16,584 nucleotides of DNA from Thiotrichales bacterium (GCA_024762895.1 JANTGN010000039.1:1-16584); one strand, 5' to 3'; shown: positions 1 through 7,286, counted from the first letter of the stretch. The notes: generated by a model from the sequence alone, not told the origin. Translations and numbers: made by a program.

Positions 1-1235
1 ACGCCCTGGCTTATGGGGCTGATGCCGTCTATGCCGGACTACCTCGTTATAGCCTCAGGGTGCGCAATAATGATTTCAAGGAAGACAACCTGGCCATTGG
101 CATCAAGGAGGCGCATACCCTGGGTAAGCAATTTTTCGTGGCGGCCAATATCATGCCCCATAACAGTAAGCTGGGCAGTTTTATCGAAGACATGCGGCCC
201 ATCGTTGAAATGGGACCCGATGCCCTGATCATGGCCGATCCCGGTCTGATCTACATGGTACGTGAGGAATGGCCCGAGCAGACGATCCATCTCTCCGTGC
301 AGGCCAATACCATGAATTATGCCTCGGTCCGTTTCTGGGAATCGGTGGGTGTGAAACGGATCATCCTCTCGCGCGAGCTGTCTCTGGATGATATCGAAGA
401 GATCCGTCAGCAGGTGCCGGAGATGGAGCTTGAGGTCTTCGTCCATGGCGCCCTCTGTATCGCCTATTCGGGACGTTGCCTGCTGTCGGGCTATTTCAAC
501 AAGCGTGATGCCAACCAGGGTACCTGTACCAATGCCTGCCGCTGGGATTACAAGATGGAGCCCGGTACCGAGACACCCGAAGGGGTATGGAAACCGGAGC
601 GTGCCAAAGAGGCCGACCAGATTTACTTCCTGGAGGAAACGAATCGTCCGGGTGAGCAGATGCCGGTGATGGAAGATGAGCATGGCACCTACATCATGAA
701 TTCCAAGGATCTGCGTGCCGTTGAGCATGTGCAGCGTCTGGTCGATATTGGTGTGGATTCACTGAAGATCGAAGGCCGTACCAAATCGCATTACTACGTA
801 GCCCGTGCCACCCAGGCCTATCGCCGAGCTATCGAGGATGCCGTTGCGGGTCGTCCATTCAACCCTTCACTGCTCGGCGAACTCGAAAACCTGGCCAACC
901 GAGGTTATACCGATGGTTTTTACAAGCGCCATCACACGGCCGCAGAACAGAACTTTCTAAATAGCCACTCCGAAAGCAAACAGCAGCGGTTTGTGGGTGA
1001 GATCCTGTCTGTTGATGAACAGGGTGTTGCCGAGGTCGATGTAAAAAACCGTTTTGGGGTAGGCGACTCACTGGAACTGATCACCCCGGCAGGCAATCAG
1101 TTCTTTATCCTTGAGTCTATGGAGGACACGAAGGGGCATGCCATGGAGGCGGCACCGGGCAGTGGCTACCAGGTGCGTGTCAGGATTCCCTCCTCTGGTT
1201 TTGAAAGGGGCCTGCTTGCCGTCAATATCGCCTGA
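1..1235 (+). CDS. trhP: tRNA 5-hydroxyuridine synthase TrhP (YegQ), U32 peptidase-like family, 5' end missing
   Basis: TrhP works in prephenate-dependent hydroxylation of the wobble uridine U34 of certain tRNAs, giving ho5U, the precursor of cmo5U (known for the E. coli protein formerly called YegQ). The frame is open from the window edge: the codons at 3-59 read ALAYGADAVYAG and then PRYSLR, a typical U32 N-terminal strand, so the GTG at 60 is internal and about 40 residues plus the true start lie upstream. About 410 residues are visible against roughly 450 in E. coli. The family's four-cysteine iron-sulfur signature is intact, with Cys codons at 456, 477, 525 and 537 (C-x6-C-x15-C-x3-C) around GRCLLSGYFNKRDANQG. 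The motif SLKIEGRTKS follows, then a C-terminal beta domain. The gene ends one base from the convergent nhaA stop. Confidence 0.94.
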   Translation, partial: ALAYGADAVYAGLPRYSLRVRNNDFKEDNLAIGIKEAHTLGKQFFVAANIMPHNSKLGSFIEDMRPIVEMGPDALIMADPGLIYMVREEWPEQTIHLSVQANTMNYASVRFWESVGVKRIILSRELSLDDIEEIRQQVPEMELEVFVHGALCIAYSGRCLLSGYFNKRDANQGTCTNACRWDYKMEPGTETPEGVWKPERAKEADQIYFLEETNRPGEQMPVMEDEHGTYIMNSKDLRAVEHVQRLVDIGVDSLKIEGRTKSHYYVARATQAYRRAIEDAVAGRPFNPSLLGELENLANRGYTDGFYKRHHTAAEQNFLNSHSESKQQRFVGEILSVDEQGVAEVDVKNRFGVGDSLELITPAGNQFFILESMEDTKGHAMEAAPGSGYQVRVRIPSSGFERGLLAVNIA

Positions 1236-1236
1236 T

Positions 1237-2598
1237 CTAGTCAGGTTTCGGCGTACACCAGCGTAGCCAGATATAACCCCCAATGCCTGCGATCAGGGAT
1301 GCGCAGAGGATGCCCATCTTGGCGATCACCACGGTATCTCCATCCCACTTGAAGGCCAGTTCCGAGATAAAGATGGACATGGTAAAACCGATCCCGGCGA
1401 GCATACTGGCTCCGATGATATGTGATGACGTGACTCCTTCGGGCAACTGACCAATGCCGAGTTGACGGGCCAGCAGGACACTGCCTGATATGCCGATGAT
1501 TTTACCCACAACCAGCCCGGCAATAATCCCGATGGCAATAGGGTCGCTCAGCGAGTTGACGAGAGACTCACCGTCCAGGGGGATAGCGGCATTGGCCAGT
1601 GCAAACAGCGGGATGACGATATAGGTAGAAGGGATGTGTAGTCCGCTCTCCAGCCTTTGCAGAGGGGAGATGCCGACGTCATAGGCGTGGCTGATTTTCC
1701 ATGCCAGTCCTGTTTGCCTGGGATTATTGATGAGGGGGATGCCCTCTTCATCATGTTCATCAAAGCGATCCAGGATTTTCCTGATATTGTTGCTGAATTC
1801 CCTGGGGGTGTAGCGCGAATAGGCCGGTATGGTCCAGGCGGCAAATATACCTGCAATCGTGGCATGGACTCCTGAACCTTCCATCGCAATCCAGAGGGCA
1901 ATGGCAAACAGGAAATACGGCAACGGCCTGCGAATTCCTGCCAGGTTCAGCATGTACATCATGAAGGTGATCAGGACCGCGGCGCCCAGGAAATTGGAAT
2001 TTATGGTCTCGGTGTAAAAGAGCGCGATGACGGTCACCGCGCCCAGATCATCAACGATGGCCAGGGCAACCAGAAAGGTTAGTAAGGAGCGCGGTACGCG
2101 GCTACCCAGCAGGGCCATAACGCCAACGGCAAAGGCGATATCGGTAGCCATGGGAATACCCCAGCCACGTGCGCCAACCCCATCGCTGTTAATCAGCAAA
2201 TACAGAACGGCCGGAACGACCATGCCGCCGATTGCAGCTATAACGGGAAGGACGGCATTTTTAAAACTCGATAAATCTCCGGTCAGTATTTCACGTTTGA
2301 TTTCCAGGCCAACCACAAAAAAGAAGATGGTCATCAGGCCGTCATTAATCCAGTGATGAACGGTATGCTCCAGGCGCCAGTTACCCACACTAATCCCAAT
2401 CTTTAGATGCAGGAAATCTTCATAGGCCTCAAGCAGGGGTGAATTGGCAATGATGAGAGCGATGATGGCACAACCGATGAGCAGTATTCCTGTGGTAGTT
2501 TGCCTATGTATGAACTCTTCAAACGGGGTGGCAAATTTTTGATAGGCTTTTTCCCAGGGTGCGTAGTATTCTTTATTCTGAGTGCTCATATTGTTCAT
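1237..2598 (-). CDS. nhaA: Na+/H+ antiporter NhaA
   Basis: Inner-membrane electrogenic antiporter that expels Na+ (or Li+) in exchange for protons, for sodium and alkaline-pH tolerance. All diagnostic residues are present, offset by +20 from E. coli NhaA: D153 in ATDIAF (D133), D183-D184 in IVDDLGAV (D163/D164, the ion-binding pair), H245 in SGVHAT (H225, pH response) and K366 in VVGKIIGI (K300). The C-terminal helix motif GIGFTMSIFIS is intact. At 453 residues it is longer than the 388 of E. coli: there is a ~25-residue N-terminal extension and an enlarged charged cytoplasmic loop (about 260-320), as in other long NhaA proteins. Starts at 2598 and 2589 (MSTQN) are both possible and neither has a clear Shine-Dalgarno. 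No nhaR-type regulator is adjacent. Confidence 0.97.
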   Translation of the reverse strand: MNNMSTQNKEYYAPWEKAYQKFATPFEEFIHRQTTTGILLIGCAIIALIIANSPLLEAYEDFLHLKIGISVGNWRLEHTVHHWINDGLMTIFFFVVGLEIKREILTGDLSSFKNAVLPVIAAIGGMVVPAVLYLLINSDGVGARGWGIPMATDIAFAVGVMALLGSRVPRSLLTFLVALAIVDDLGAVTVIALFYTETINSNFLGAAVLITFMMYMLNLAGIRRPLPYFLFAIALWIAMEGSGVHATIAGIFAAWTIPAYSRYTPREFSNNIRKILDRFDEHDEEGIPLINNPRQTGLAWKISHAYDVGISPLQRLESGLHIPSTYIVIPLFALANAAIPLDGESLVNSLSDPIAIGIIAGLVVGKIIGISGSVLLARQLGIGQLPEGVTSSHIIGASMLAGIGFTMSIFISELAFKWDGDTVVIAKMGILCASLIAGIGGYIWLRWCTPKPD

Positions 2599-2745
2599 TG
2601 TCTGCGTCTAAGGAATTTGAGTAGGATAATGGACTAGTGATCATAATTACACCATGAGTTTCGGCTCAACGACTTGTCATGGCCTGAATTTATGGTTTAG
2701 ATATAACGAAATTGATAGAAATAAAAAACCACCGGAGTATGCGTC

Positions 2746-3210
2746 ATGCTTGAACTTGGTCAGGAAGCCCCGGATTTTGAATTGCCCAGCGCCGATATGC
2801 AGATGGTCCGGCTGTCCGATTACAGGGGCAAGCGGCAGGTTGTACTGTTTTTCTATCCCAAGGACGATACGCCGGGTTGTACGATTGAATCCCAGGAGTT
2901 TAGTGATCTCGTCAATGAATTCGAGGAGCTTGATACGCTAGTCATCGGGATTAGTCGCGATAACTGCATCAGTCATGGGGACTTTCGGGACAAATATGGC
3001 CTGAACGTGCAGTTACTGGCGGATGTGGAAGGTGTGGCCTGCAAGGCCTACGGGGTTCTGCAGGAAAGAGAAAAAAATGGAGTGACCAAAGAGGTAGCAG
3101 TGCGCTCGACCTTTATAATCGATAAGGATGGTATTCTGGAACTGGCACTTTATGATGTCGCGCCTAAAGGACATGCGCAGGATGTCCTGGAGATACTTAA
3201 CCAGTCATGA
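2746..3210 (+). CDS. bcp: Thioredoxin-dependent thiol peroxidase, PrxQ/Bcp family
   Basis: Cytoplasmic peroxiredoxin that reduces H2O2 and organic hydroperoxides with a peroxidatic cysteine regenerated by thioredoxin. The 154-residue protein spans the AhpC/TSA fold: APDFELPSAD at the N terminus, the active site FFYPKDDTPGCT with peroxidatic Cys45, catalytic Thr42 nearby, and Arg120 in the VRSTFIID strand. Unlike E. coli Bcp, the resolving Cys five residues on is absent (position 50 is Gln). Other cysteines are Cys74 in ISRDNC and Cys99 in GVACKAYG, so an atypical disulfide through Cys74 or a 1-Cys mechanism is possible. The ATG start has GGAG about 7 bases upstream (CGGAGTATGCGTC). It is tail to tail with the phosphatase gene 30 bases downstream and appears monocistronic. 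Confidence 0.94.
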   Translation: MLELGQEAPDFELPSADMQMVRLSDYRGKRQVVLFFYPKDDTPGCTIESQEFSDLVNEFEELDTLVIGISRDNCISHGDFRDKYGLNVQLLADVEGVACKAYGVLQEREKNGVTKEVAVRSTFIIDKDGILELALYDVAPKGHAQDVLEILNQS

Positions 3211-3240
3211 TGCTGTAGCGTCGTGATCTCTGCTATTCGT

Positions 3241-4065
3241 TTAGACGAGGTGTGAGGAAACGACATCTCGCCATTCCCGATAACGTTTAACTGCCCCTGC
3301 TGCTATGACAGAACGAGGTTTGAGGCCAAAATGAAAGACTTCTTTCTGGTCAAAGGAGCAGCATTGCCCACCCGCCTCGGTAAAGATCAGAAGGCCAGCT
3401 GCGTAATCCCAGAAATTCTGACCTGCATGAAGACTTAGCTGACCCCTACCATAAGCCAGCCAGCACCAGTCCAGGGCCGAGGCGCCAAAATGCCTGATGC
3501 TTCCATAAGGGGGGTTAAGTGCGAGTCCCTCTCGCAGACGTTCAGGTAAGCGCTCGATATTGGCCAGTAATAACGACTGTTTCAGCGCCGGGGCATTCTG
3601 CGGAACCTGCAGGGGCTGATCATTTATCGAGGCACCTTTTTGAGATTGTGCAGAAAAACACTCGTCTCTGATGGGATCATAGACCACGGCCAATAGCGGT
3701 CCTTCTTGATTGACCAGGGCAATCGAGAGGCAGAAATAGGGTATGCCGCTCGCAAAATTATTGCTGCCATCCAGTGGGTCGACCACCCAGAGGGCCTCCC
3801 TGTGCTGACGCAACAATGCCAGTTGTTCCTGGGATGAGTTCTCTTCGCTTAAATAGCCAATGTCTGGCCAAGGCTCGGAAAGTTCCTGTTGCAGGCGCTG
3901 GTGGCAGGCAAGGTCCGCTTCGGTAATGATGCTGCCATCGTCTTTGTAATTTCTTGTACAGCAGGCAAACAGCGGTAGGAGCTCTTCCTGAGCGATACGT
4001 TTGACGATAGGAATGATCTGGCCGAGGTCAGGTTGCATGTGCCTGTTTTTTAAGTCGAATATCAT
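3241..4065 (-). CDS. Inositol-monophosphatase-family (SuhB/CysQ-like) phosphatase
   Basis: Member of the Mg2+-dependent, lithium-sensitive sugar/nucleotide phosphatase superfamily, which dephosphorylates myo-inositol phosphates, PAP or related small substrates; the substrate here cannot be told from sequence. Metal ligands are visible: Glu74/75 in YLSEEN, Asp96 and Asp99 in VVDPLDGSNN, and Asp220 in FWDYAAG, in the canonical order. DPLDGSNNF differs from SuhB (DPLDGTTNF) and CysQ (DPLDGTKEF), so I give no symbol. At 274 residues it is a usual length. The start at 4065 adds nine residues before an internal Met at 4038 (MQPDL), which aligns better with SuhB N termini; neither has a convincing Shine-Dalgarno. 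It diverges from the antitoxin-domain gene across about 140 bases. Confidence 0.9.
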   Translation of the reverse strand: MIFDLKNRHMQPDLGQIIPIVKRIAQEELLPLFACCTRNYKDDGSIITEADLACHQRLQQELSEPWPDIGYLSEENSSQEQLALLRQHREALWVVDPLDGSNNFASGIPYFCLSIALVNQEGPLLAVVYDPIRDECFSAQSQKGASINDQPLQVPQNAPALKQSLLLANIERLPERLREGLALNPPYGSIRHFGASALDWCWLAYGRGQLSLHAGQNFWDYAAGLLIFTEAGGQCCSFDQKEVFHFGLKPRSVIAAGAVKRYREWRDVVSSHLV

Positions 4066-4106
4066 TTTATTATGCCATCAAAAAAGACATAAAGTGTGGG
4101 GAATTA

Positions 4107-4135
4107 ACGACAGTTTTCCATGAAGTCTGTATACT
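4107..4135 (+). promoter_or_regulatory. Possible sigma70 promoter for the antitoxin-domain gene
   Basis: ACGACA (4107-4112) and TATACT (4130-4135) are separated by 17 bases, matching 4/6 and 5/6 of the consensus. The predicted start of transcription near 4142 leaves about 65 bases of leader before the antitoxin-domain gene. Pattern match only. Confidence 0.4.
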
Positions 4136-4207
4136 CCAGCGATGAACTCAGGATTTCCCAGTCTCACTGCTTGCGGTGCAGGAAGGTAAATCAGGCTCTT
4201 TTTGGAG

Positions 4208-4621
4208 ATGAAGGTAGTGGAACAGTTCACTGATGAAGAACGTTTACAGATCACTCGCATGGCGATGTCGATCATCGATGGCTGGAATCTGACCGGCGAA
4301 CAGATCGTATTTGTGCTGGGACTGCCGGAAAATTTCCGTGTCAGACACCTGTCCAAGTTCCGTGATGATACAGCTTTTCCTGATGATCCCGATATCATGG
4401 CACGGGCCAGCCATATTCTGCATATAGCTGAGGCACTGGTCACGGCCTATCCGCGTAATCCGCCTATGCGTAAGATCTGGATGACGCGGCCCCAACGTCG
4501 TTTTAGGGGGCGTACTCCGGCTCAGCTGGTGCTGGAAAAAGGGCGTGAAGGGCTGTCAATGGTACGCGCCGAACTGGATTGTACCTATATGTGGGATCAA
4601 AGTGGTTCGGTAAGAACCTGA
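4208..4621 (+). CDS. MbcA/ParS/Xre-type antitoxin-domain protein (DUF2384), no partner toxin visible
   Basis: About 137 residues with the two-part layout of Xre/MbcA/ParS antitoxins, which normally neutralise RES-domain NAD-degrading toxins. The N-terminal helical part contains VLGLPENFRVRHLSKFR, then a linker with DDPDIMARASHIL. The C-terminal toxin-binding domain (about 83-125) carries YPRNPPMRKIW and GRTPAQLVLEKGREGL, the usual G-x-TP-x-x-L pattern. These assignments rest on motif resemblance. A RES toxin would normally follow directly, but the next gene is a convergent Rieske protein and the previous one a divergent phosphatase. The start is uncertain: TTG 4202, ATG 4208 and GTG 4217 are all in frame. 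GGAG at 4204-4207 abuts the ATG and is optimally spaced (9 bases) for the GTG. The stop lies in a palindrome shared with the Rieske gene. Confidence 0.78.
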   Translation: MKVVEQFTDEERLQITRMAMSIIDGWNLTGEQIVFVLGLPENFRVRHLSKFRDDTAFPDDPDIMARASHILHIAEALVTAYPRNPPMRKIWMTRPQRRFRGRTPAQLVLEKGREGLSMVRAELDCTYMWDQSGSVRT

Positions 4622-4630
4622 TTCAGGTTC
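4614..4630. repeat. Palindrome spanning two convergent stop codons
   Basis: GAACCTGA-T-TCAGGTTC is a perfect inverted repeat with 8-base arms around one base. The TGA of the antitoxin-domain gene (4619-4621) and the complement of the TGA of the Rieske gene (4623-4625) are its two inner halves. As RNA it could form only a short five-pair stem with a seven-base loop on either strand, so a bidirectional termination role is possible but weak. Confidence 0.6.
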
Positions 4631-4943
4631 GGGGGTTCGGGTCGATGCGGATTTCATCCCCCTCAATCTGAATCTCGTAGGTTTTCAGGGATTCGGTTGC
4701 TGGTTCTTCCTGGGGTAATCCCGAACGAACATCAAAGCGACTGCCATGCAGGGTGCAGGAAATCAGCGCCCCTTTCAGACAACCCAGGTATAGCGAGGAA
4801 TCCTCGTGGGTACAGGTATCGTCGCAGGCATAGACCTGGCCATCCACGTTAGCGAGTAGTATGGGATGGCCTGAGACGGTGACTCTTTTGGTCATGCCTG
4901 GGCCTAGTTCACTGAGCGTAGCGACGGTAATAAATGTTGTCAT
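4623..4943 (-). CDS. Small Rieske [2Fe-2S] ferredoxin
   Basis: A 106-residue soluble protein consisting of one Rieske domain, of the type that carries electrons to ring-hydroxylating oxygenases or forms the small subunit of nitrite reductase; here the partner is unknown. Both cluster-binding boxes are intact: C44-T-H46 (DDTCTHEDSS) and C63-T-L-H66 (ISCTLHGSRFD), spaced as expected for two Cys and two His ligands. There is no signal peptide or membrane anchor, so it is probably cytoplasmic and not a bc1-complex subunit. The ATG start has AAGGG about eight bases upstream. No oxygenase or reductase gene lies beside it, so the redox partner must be encoded elsewhere. It converges on the antitoxin-domain gene with a one-base gap. 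Confidence 0.92.
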   Translation of the reverse strand: MTTFITVATLSELGPGMTKRVTVSGHPILLANVDGQVYACDDTCTHEDSSLYLGCLKGALISCTLHGSRFDVRSGLPQEEPATESLKTYEIQIEGDEIRIDPNPRT

Positions 4944-5044
4944 GGGGAAACCCTTAAACAGAAATTCAGGTGATTATATAGGTCTCATGATAAGGAAAAA
5001 ACCGACATCGGTGAGGCCCAAAGCATAAGCGGAGTGTGATAAAG

Positions 5045-5752
5045 ATGAGTGATTCTAAACCAGGTGTGGGTGTAGCCAGTGATTTTCTTGAAGGGATCGA
5101 TGCCAGAGAGTCCCGCAAAGAGATTGCCAAGGAGCTGGAAAAACTATTACAGCGTCTGGAAGGCATGCCCGAAGACACCCCGCCTCGAGAACAAAGCAAG
5201 ATCCTGCTGGATGTTGCCGAGGCGGAGATCGAACTGACCCAGAATGAAGCGGCCTGGGATCATGCTCGCAAGGCCTTTGATATTGCGCTTCGTGAGGAAG
5301 AGTGGCAGCAGGCCGTGGAGGCCTGTGATCTCTTATATCGCGCTGATCAGCCGGCCTCAATTGCTGCCCTGGGTAACGGCATCTGGTTGGCGGTGACCTA
5401 TCCGGTCGATCCGCAGGCGACCTATACCCTGATGAGCCATTTTATCGATGAGACTCCAAAGGATTCCGATGGGGCTGCCGTGGCCGCCATGTTAGCGCAT
5501 TACCTGGCAGAGATTCGTGCACCAGAAGAAGATTATGACAATATCACCTTCATGACCCGTAATCTGGTGGCCTCGGTTGCACAGCGTCATGGCAAGGTGA
5601 AGTCCCAGCAGGAACTGGATCTCTGGATTGAAAGACTCAATCTGAATGATTCGGCCCTGATTCTAAAGCGTATGGCACAGATTCTTGACGTCGTGGTAGA
5701 TGGGCAGTGGTGGTATGATCGCGACGCCCTGCGTGAAAAACTGCCTGAATAA
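5045..5752 (+). CDS. Unknown TPR-like helical protein, first gene of a three-gene cassette
   Basis: Not recognised by name. The 235-residue product is soluble, acidic and almost wholly helical, without signal peptide or membrane segment. Residues about 20-40 form a charged amphipathic helix. Residues about 48-100 resemble a pair of tetratricopeptide-like helices, with spaced Trp/Ala positions as in EAAWDHARKAFDIAL and EEWQQAVEACDLLY. The C terminus ends in a distinctive tryptophan-rich stretch, VVDGQWWYDRDALR. The ATG at 5045 has GGAG ten bases upstream; the alternative GTG at 5036 lies only one base after the same GGAG and is less likely. The next gene starts three bases after the stop, so the two are almost certainly co-transcribed and translationally coupled. 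TPR-like helices suggest a scaffold or protein-binding role; this is inference. Confidence 0.85.
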   Translation: MSDSKPGVGVASDFLEGIDARESRKEIAKELEKLLQRLEGMPEDTPPREQSKILLDVAEAEIELTQNEAAWDHARKAFDIALREEEWQQAVEACDLLYRADQPASIAALGNGIWLAVTYPVDPQATYTLMSHFIDETPKDSDGAAVAAMLAHYLAEIRAPEEDYDNITFMTRNLVASVAQRHGKVKSQQELDLWIERLNLNDSALILKRMAQILDVVVDGQWWYDRDALREKLPE

Positions 5753-5755
5753 GCG

Positions 5756-6142
5756 ATGAGCGAACAGCCTTTCCTGATATCCATAGTTGAGATGGGTGGA
5801 TATCCTGATTTTTCCACCCTCTATCGACAGGCTGGTTTTGAGCCCCTGACGGAACGTAATATGCGCAAGGCGCTGGGCCTTATAAAAAAGAAAAAGCCCA
5901 GGGTCATAGTCGCGGAGTTCAATTACCAGAGTGATTTTCGCGATCGTACGAGTAGCCTTGAGACACTCATGGCCGTGGTCCAGCGATTGCCTGATACGCG
6001 TGTGATTGTTTTTTATGAGCGTGAGCAGGCCGAACCCTACCAGCGTGTGACGTCGAGGTTCCCCATCCATGCCTCGCTTACCTTTCCTGTTGATGAACCG
6101 GCCCTGAAAAAGGCCCTGGCAGAGATCAAGGAGACAGCTTGA
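5756..6142 (+). CDS. Degenerate receiver-like (pseudo-REC) protein, second gene of the cassette
   Basis: A 128-residue protein with an alternating strand/helix order like a response-regulator receiver domain: FLISIVE (strand 1), FSTLYRQAG (helix 1), MRKALGLIKKKKP (helix 2), RVIVAEFN (strand 3), LETLMAVVQRLP (helix 3), TRVIVFYE (strand 4), ASLTFPVDEPALKKAL (strand 5, helix 5). The usual chemistry is missing: the phospho-acceptor Asp position (P48+6) is Glu54, the acidic pair is reduced to Glu12, the conserved Thr/Ser at the end of strand 4 is Phe/Tyr, and the Lys before the cis-Pro is Phe110. If the fold is right it cannot be phosphorylated normally and may be locked in one state. No output domain is attached. 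There is no strong Shine-Dalgarno; coupling to the upstream gene is likely. The fold call is from pattern reading, not a search. Confidence 0.82.
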   Translation: MSEQPFLISIVEMGGYPDFSTLYRQAGFEPLTERNMRKALGLIKKKKPRVIVAEFNYQSDFRDRTSSLETLMAVVQRLPDTRVIVFYEREQAEPYQRVTSRFPIHASLTFPVDEPALKKALAEIKETA

Positions 6143-6825
6143 TGCTGAGCTTTAATCAAAAACCTGGAGCCCATGAACGTAAACTGGTACGCCGCATGGG
6201 TAATCCGCTGTTTAGTGAGGAACAGCGCAAGGTCAAAGAAAGTGAGCTAATGGAGGCCCAGCACAAGGATTTTGAAGAAGTTCAGGCCTTCCTGCAGGAC
6301 TTCAAGAGTCTCGTCGAAGAGGCCGCAGGCCTGGAAGGTAATGCAGAGAGCGAACAGATCCTCGGTATCAAGGAGCGTATCGATGAGGCCTATGAGCGTT
6401 GCTCCGGCCTGGGTGGGGATATGGAACAGATCAAGCTGGCCCTGCAGCGCCTGGTCGAGGTAATTATGGTATCGGTCCGTAGTGCAGCTGGAGATGACCC
6501 CGAGGCCCTGGAAAAACTGGAAATGGAAGATGAGGCCCGGCTGATGCACTATGCCCTGCTCGAGTATCCCTTCATCTCAGATATGTTACGCCCCGATGAG
6601 CTGTTGAGCAGGGAAGAACTGGTACCCAGCCTGTTGTCCGAGTCTGAGCCGGCCGTTGCCGGTGCCGCTCAGTTATTCGATCCTCAGCATCTGGAGGAGA
6701 TCTGTCAGGATGCGGCCAGCCTGTTGAATGGACTGAGTGAACAGGGTCTGGATGCCCCGGATGCCTGGAAGCGATATGCCCTGCTGATGAGAATGAGAGA
6801 GGCCCAGCCGGCCGAAAAACATTGA
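6142..6825 (+). CDS. Unknown long-helical protein, third gene of the cassette
   Basis: Not recognised. The 227-residue product is soluble and predominantly helical, rich in Glu, Leu and Gln, with a long charged helix at about 30-65 (EEQRKVKESELMEAQ and EVQAFLQDFKSLVEEAA) that could form a coiled coil, a middle section from about 75 to 140, and a C-terminal helix pair from about 170. The ATG at 6142 shares its first base with the TGA of the previous gene (TGATG) and has AGGAG eight bases upstream; the TTG one codon earlier is a poorer choice. A strong terminator hairpin begins inside its stop codon, closing the cassette. Tight coupling suggests that the three products act together in roughly matched amounts, possibly as one complex. 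Confidence 0.85.
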   Translation: MLSFNQKPGAHERKLVRRMGNPLFSEEQRKVKESELMEAQHKDFEEVQAFLQDFKSLVEEAAGLEGNAESEQILGIKERIDEAYERCSGLGGDMEQIKLALQRLVEVIMVSVRSAAGDDPEALEKLEMEDEARLMHYALLEYPFISDMLRPDELLSREELVPSLLSESEPAVAGAAQLFDPQHLEEICQDAASLLNGLSEQGLDAPDAWKRYALLMRMREAQPAEKH

Positions 6826-6848
6826 GGACCCCTGAATCAGGGGGCCTC
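6824..6848. terminator. Hairpin terminator ending the three-gene cassette
   Basis: GAGGACCCCTG-AAT-CAGGGGGCCTC forms an 11-position stem with one internal A/G mismatch and a three-base loop, followed by TTGTTG and then TTTTTT at 6859-6864. It begins within the stop codon of the upstream gene. It is symmetrical enough to act for the 100-residue minus-strand gene as well, read from the other side. Confidence 0.8.
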
Positions 6849-6855
6849 TTGTTGA

Positions 6856-7158
6856 CTATTTTTTAGTGTCAGTGTCGGCGCTATTCATCATGCCGATCTT
6901 GTCGATGGAAACGACCTTGCTGGTGCTGGGTTCATCGATATAGCGTGGCTTCATCTGATTATCAATACCGGCCTCTTCGGCCAGTTCTTTTTCACGAGCG
7001 GCAATCAGCGCGAAACAATCCTTGATGCTGTTGATGGTGTTTTCCGATAAGGGTTGCTTCATACCCGGCTGGGGGGTGGTGTCACGAACCACAGCGCCCA
7101 GGATCTTGCGCATCATGATCATGATCTGCTGTTCTTTGCTTAGGTTGTCTGTGCTCAT
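6856..7158 (-). CDS. Conserved-looking unknown protein, 100 residues
   Basis: Not recognised by name. The ATG at 7158 (MSTDNLSKEQQ) is preferred because GGA lies about nine bases upstream (CTGGAACCTCGT); the longer in-frame ATG at 7203 adds 15 residues lying in the likely promoter region. The product has a helical, charged N-terminal half (EQQIMIMMRKILGAVVRDTT), a PQPGMKQPLS turn, a second helix IKDCFALIAAREKELAEEAG, and a loose C terminus containing PRYIDEP and KVVSIDKIG. No membrane segment, signal peptide or catalytic motif is visible. The motif-like spacing and solid coding character suggest a real conserved gene. It diverges from yheS across about 130 bases and shares a hairpin terminator with the upstream cassette. 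Confidence 0.78.
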   Translation of the reverse strand: MSTDNLSKEQQIMIMMRKILGAVVRDTTPQPGMKQPLSENTINSIKDCFALIAAREKELAEEAGIDNQMKPRYIDEPSTSKVVSIDKIGMMNSADTDTKK

Positions 7159-7286
7159 ACGAGGTTCCAGTTTCAATAGCAGTCTTAGTATAACGCACTC
7201 CATGAGTCGCTATGTAATAACCCTGTCTTCATTGAGGAAGCAAAGTAGGAACTCCCAGTGTTCGAATATTCGTTAAAATACTCGTC

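Noticed and set aside
60..62. GTG as the start of trhP
   Set aside because: The frame continues upstream to the window edge with sequence typical of the family N terminus, so the gene is cut by the window rather than started here.
39..728. 229-codon open frame on the minus strand opposite trhP
   Set aside because: It is antisense to a clearly conserved enzyme, its translation shows no family motif, and open antisense frames are common opposite GC-rich codons.
4142..4189. Possible 15-codon leader peptide ahead of the antitoxin-domain gene
   Set aside because: No ribosome site, no run of regulatory codons and no attenuator structure; it begins right at the predicted transcription start.
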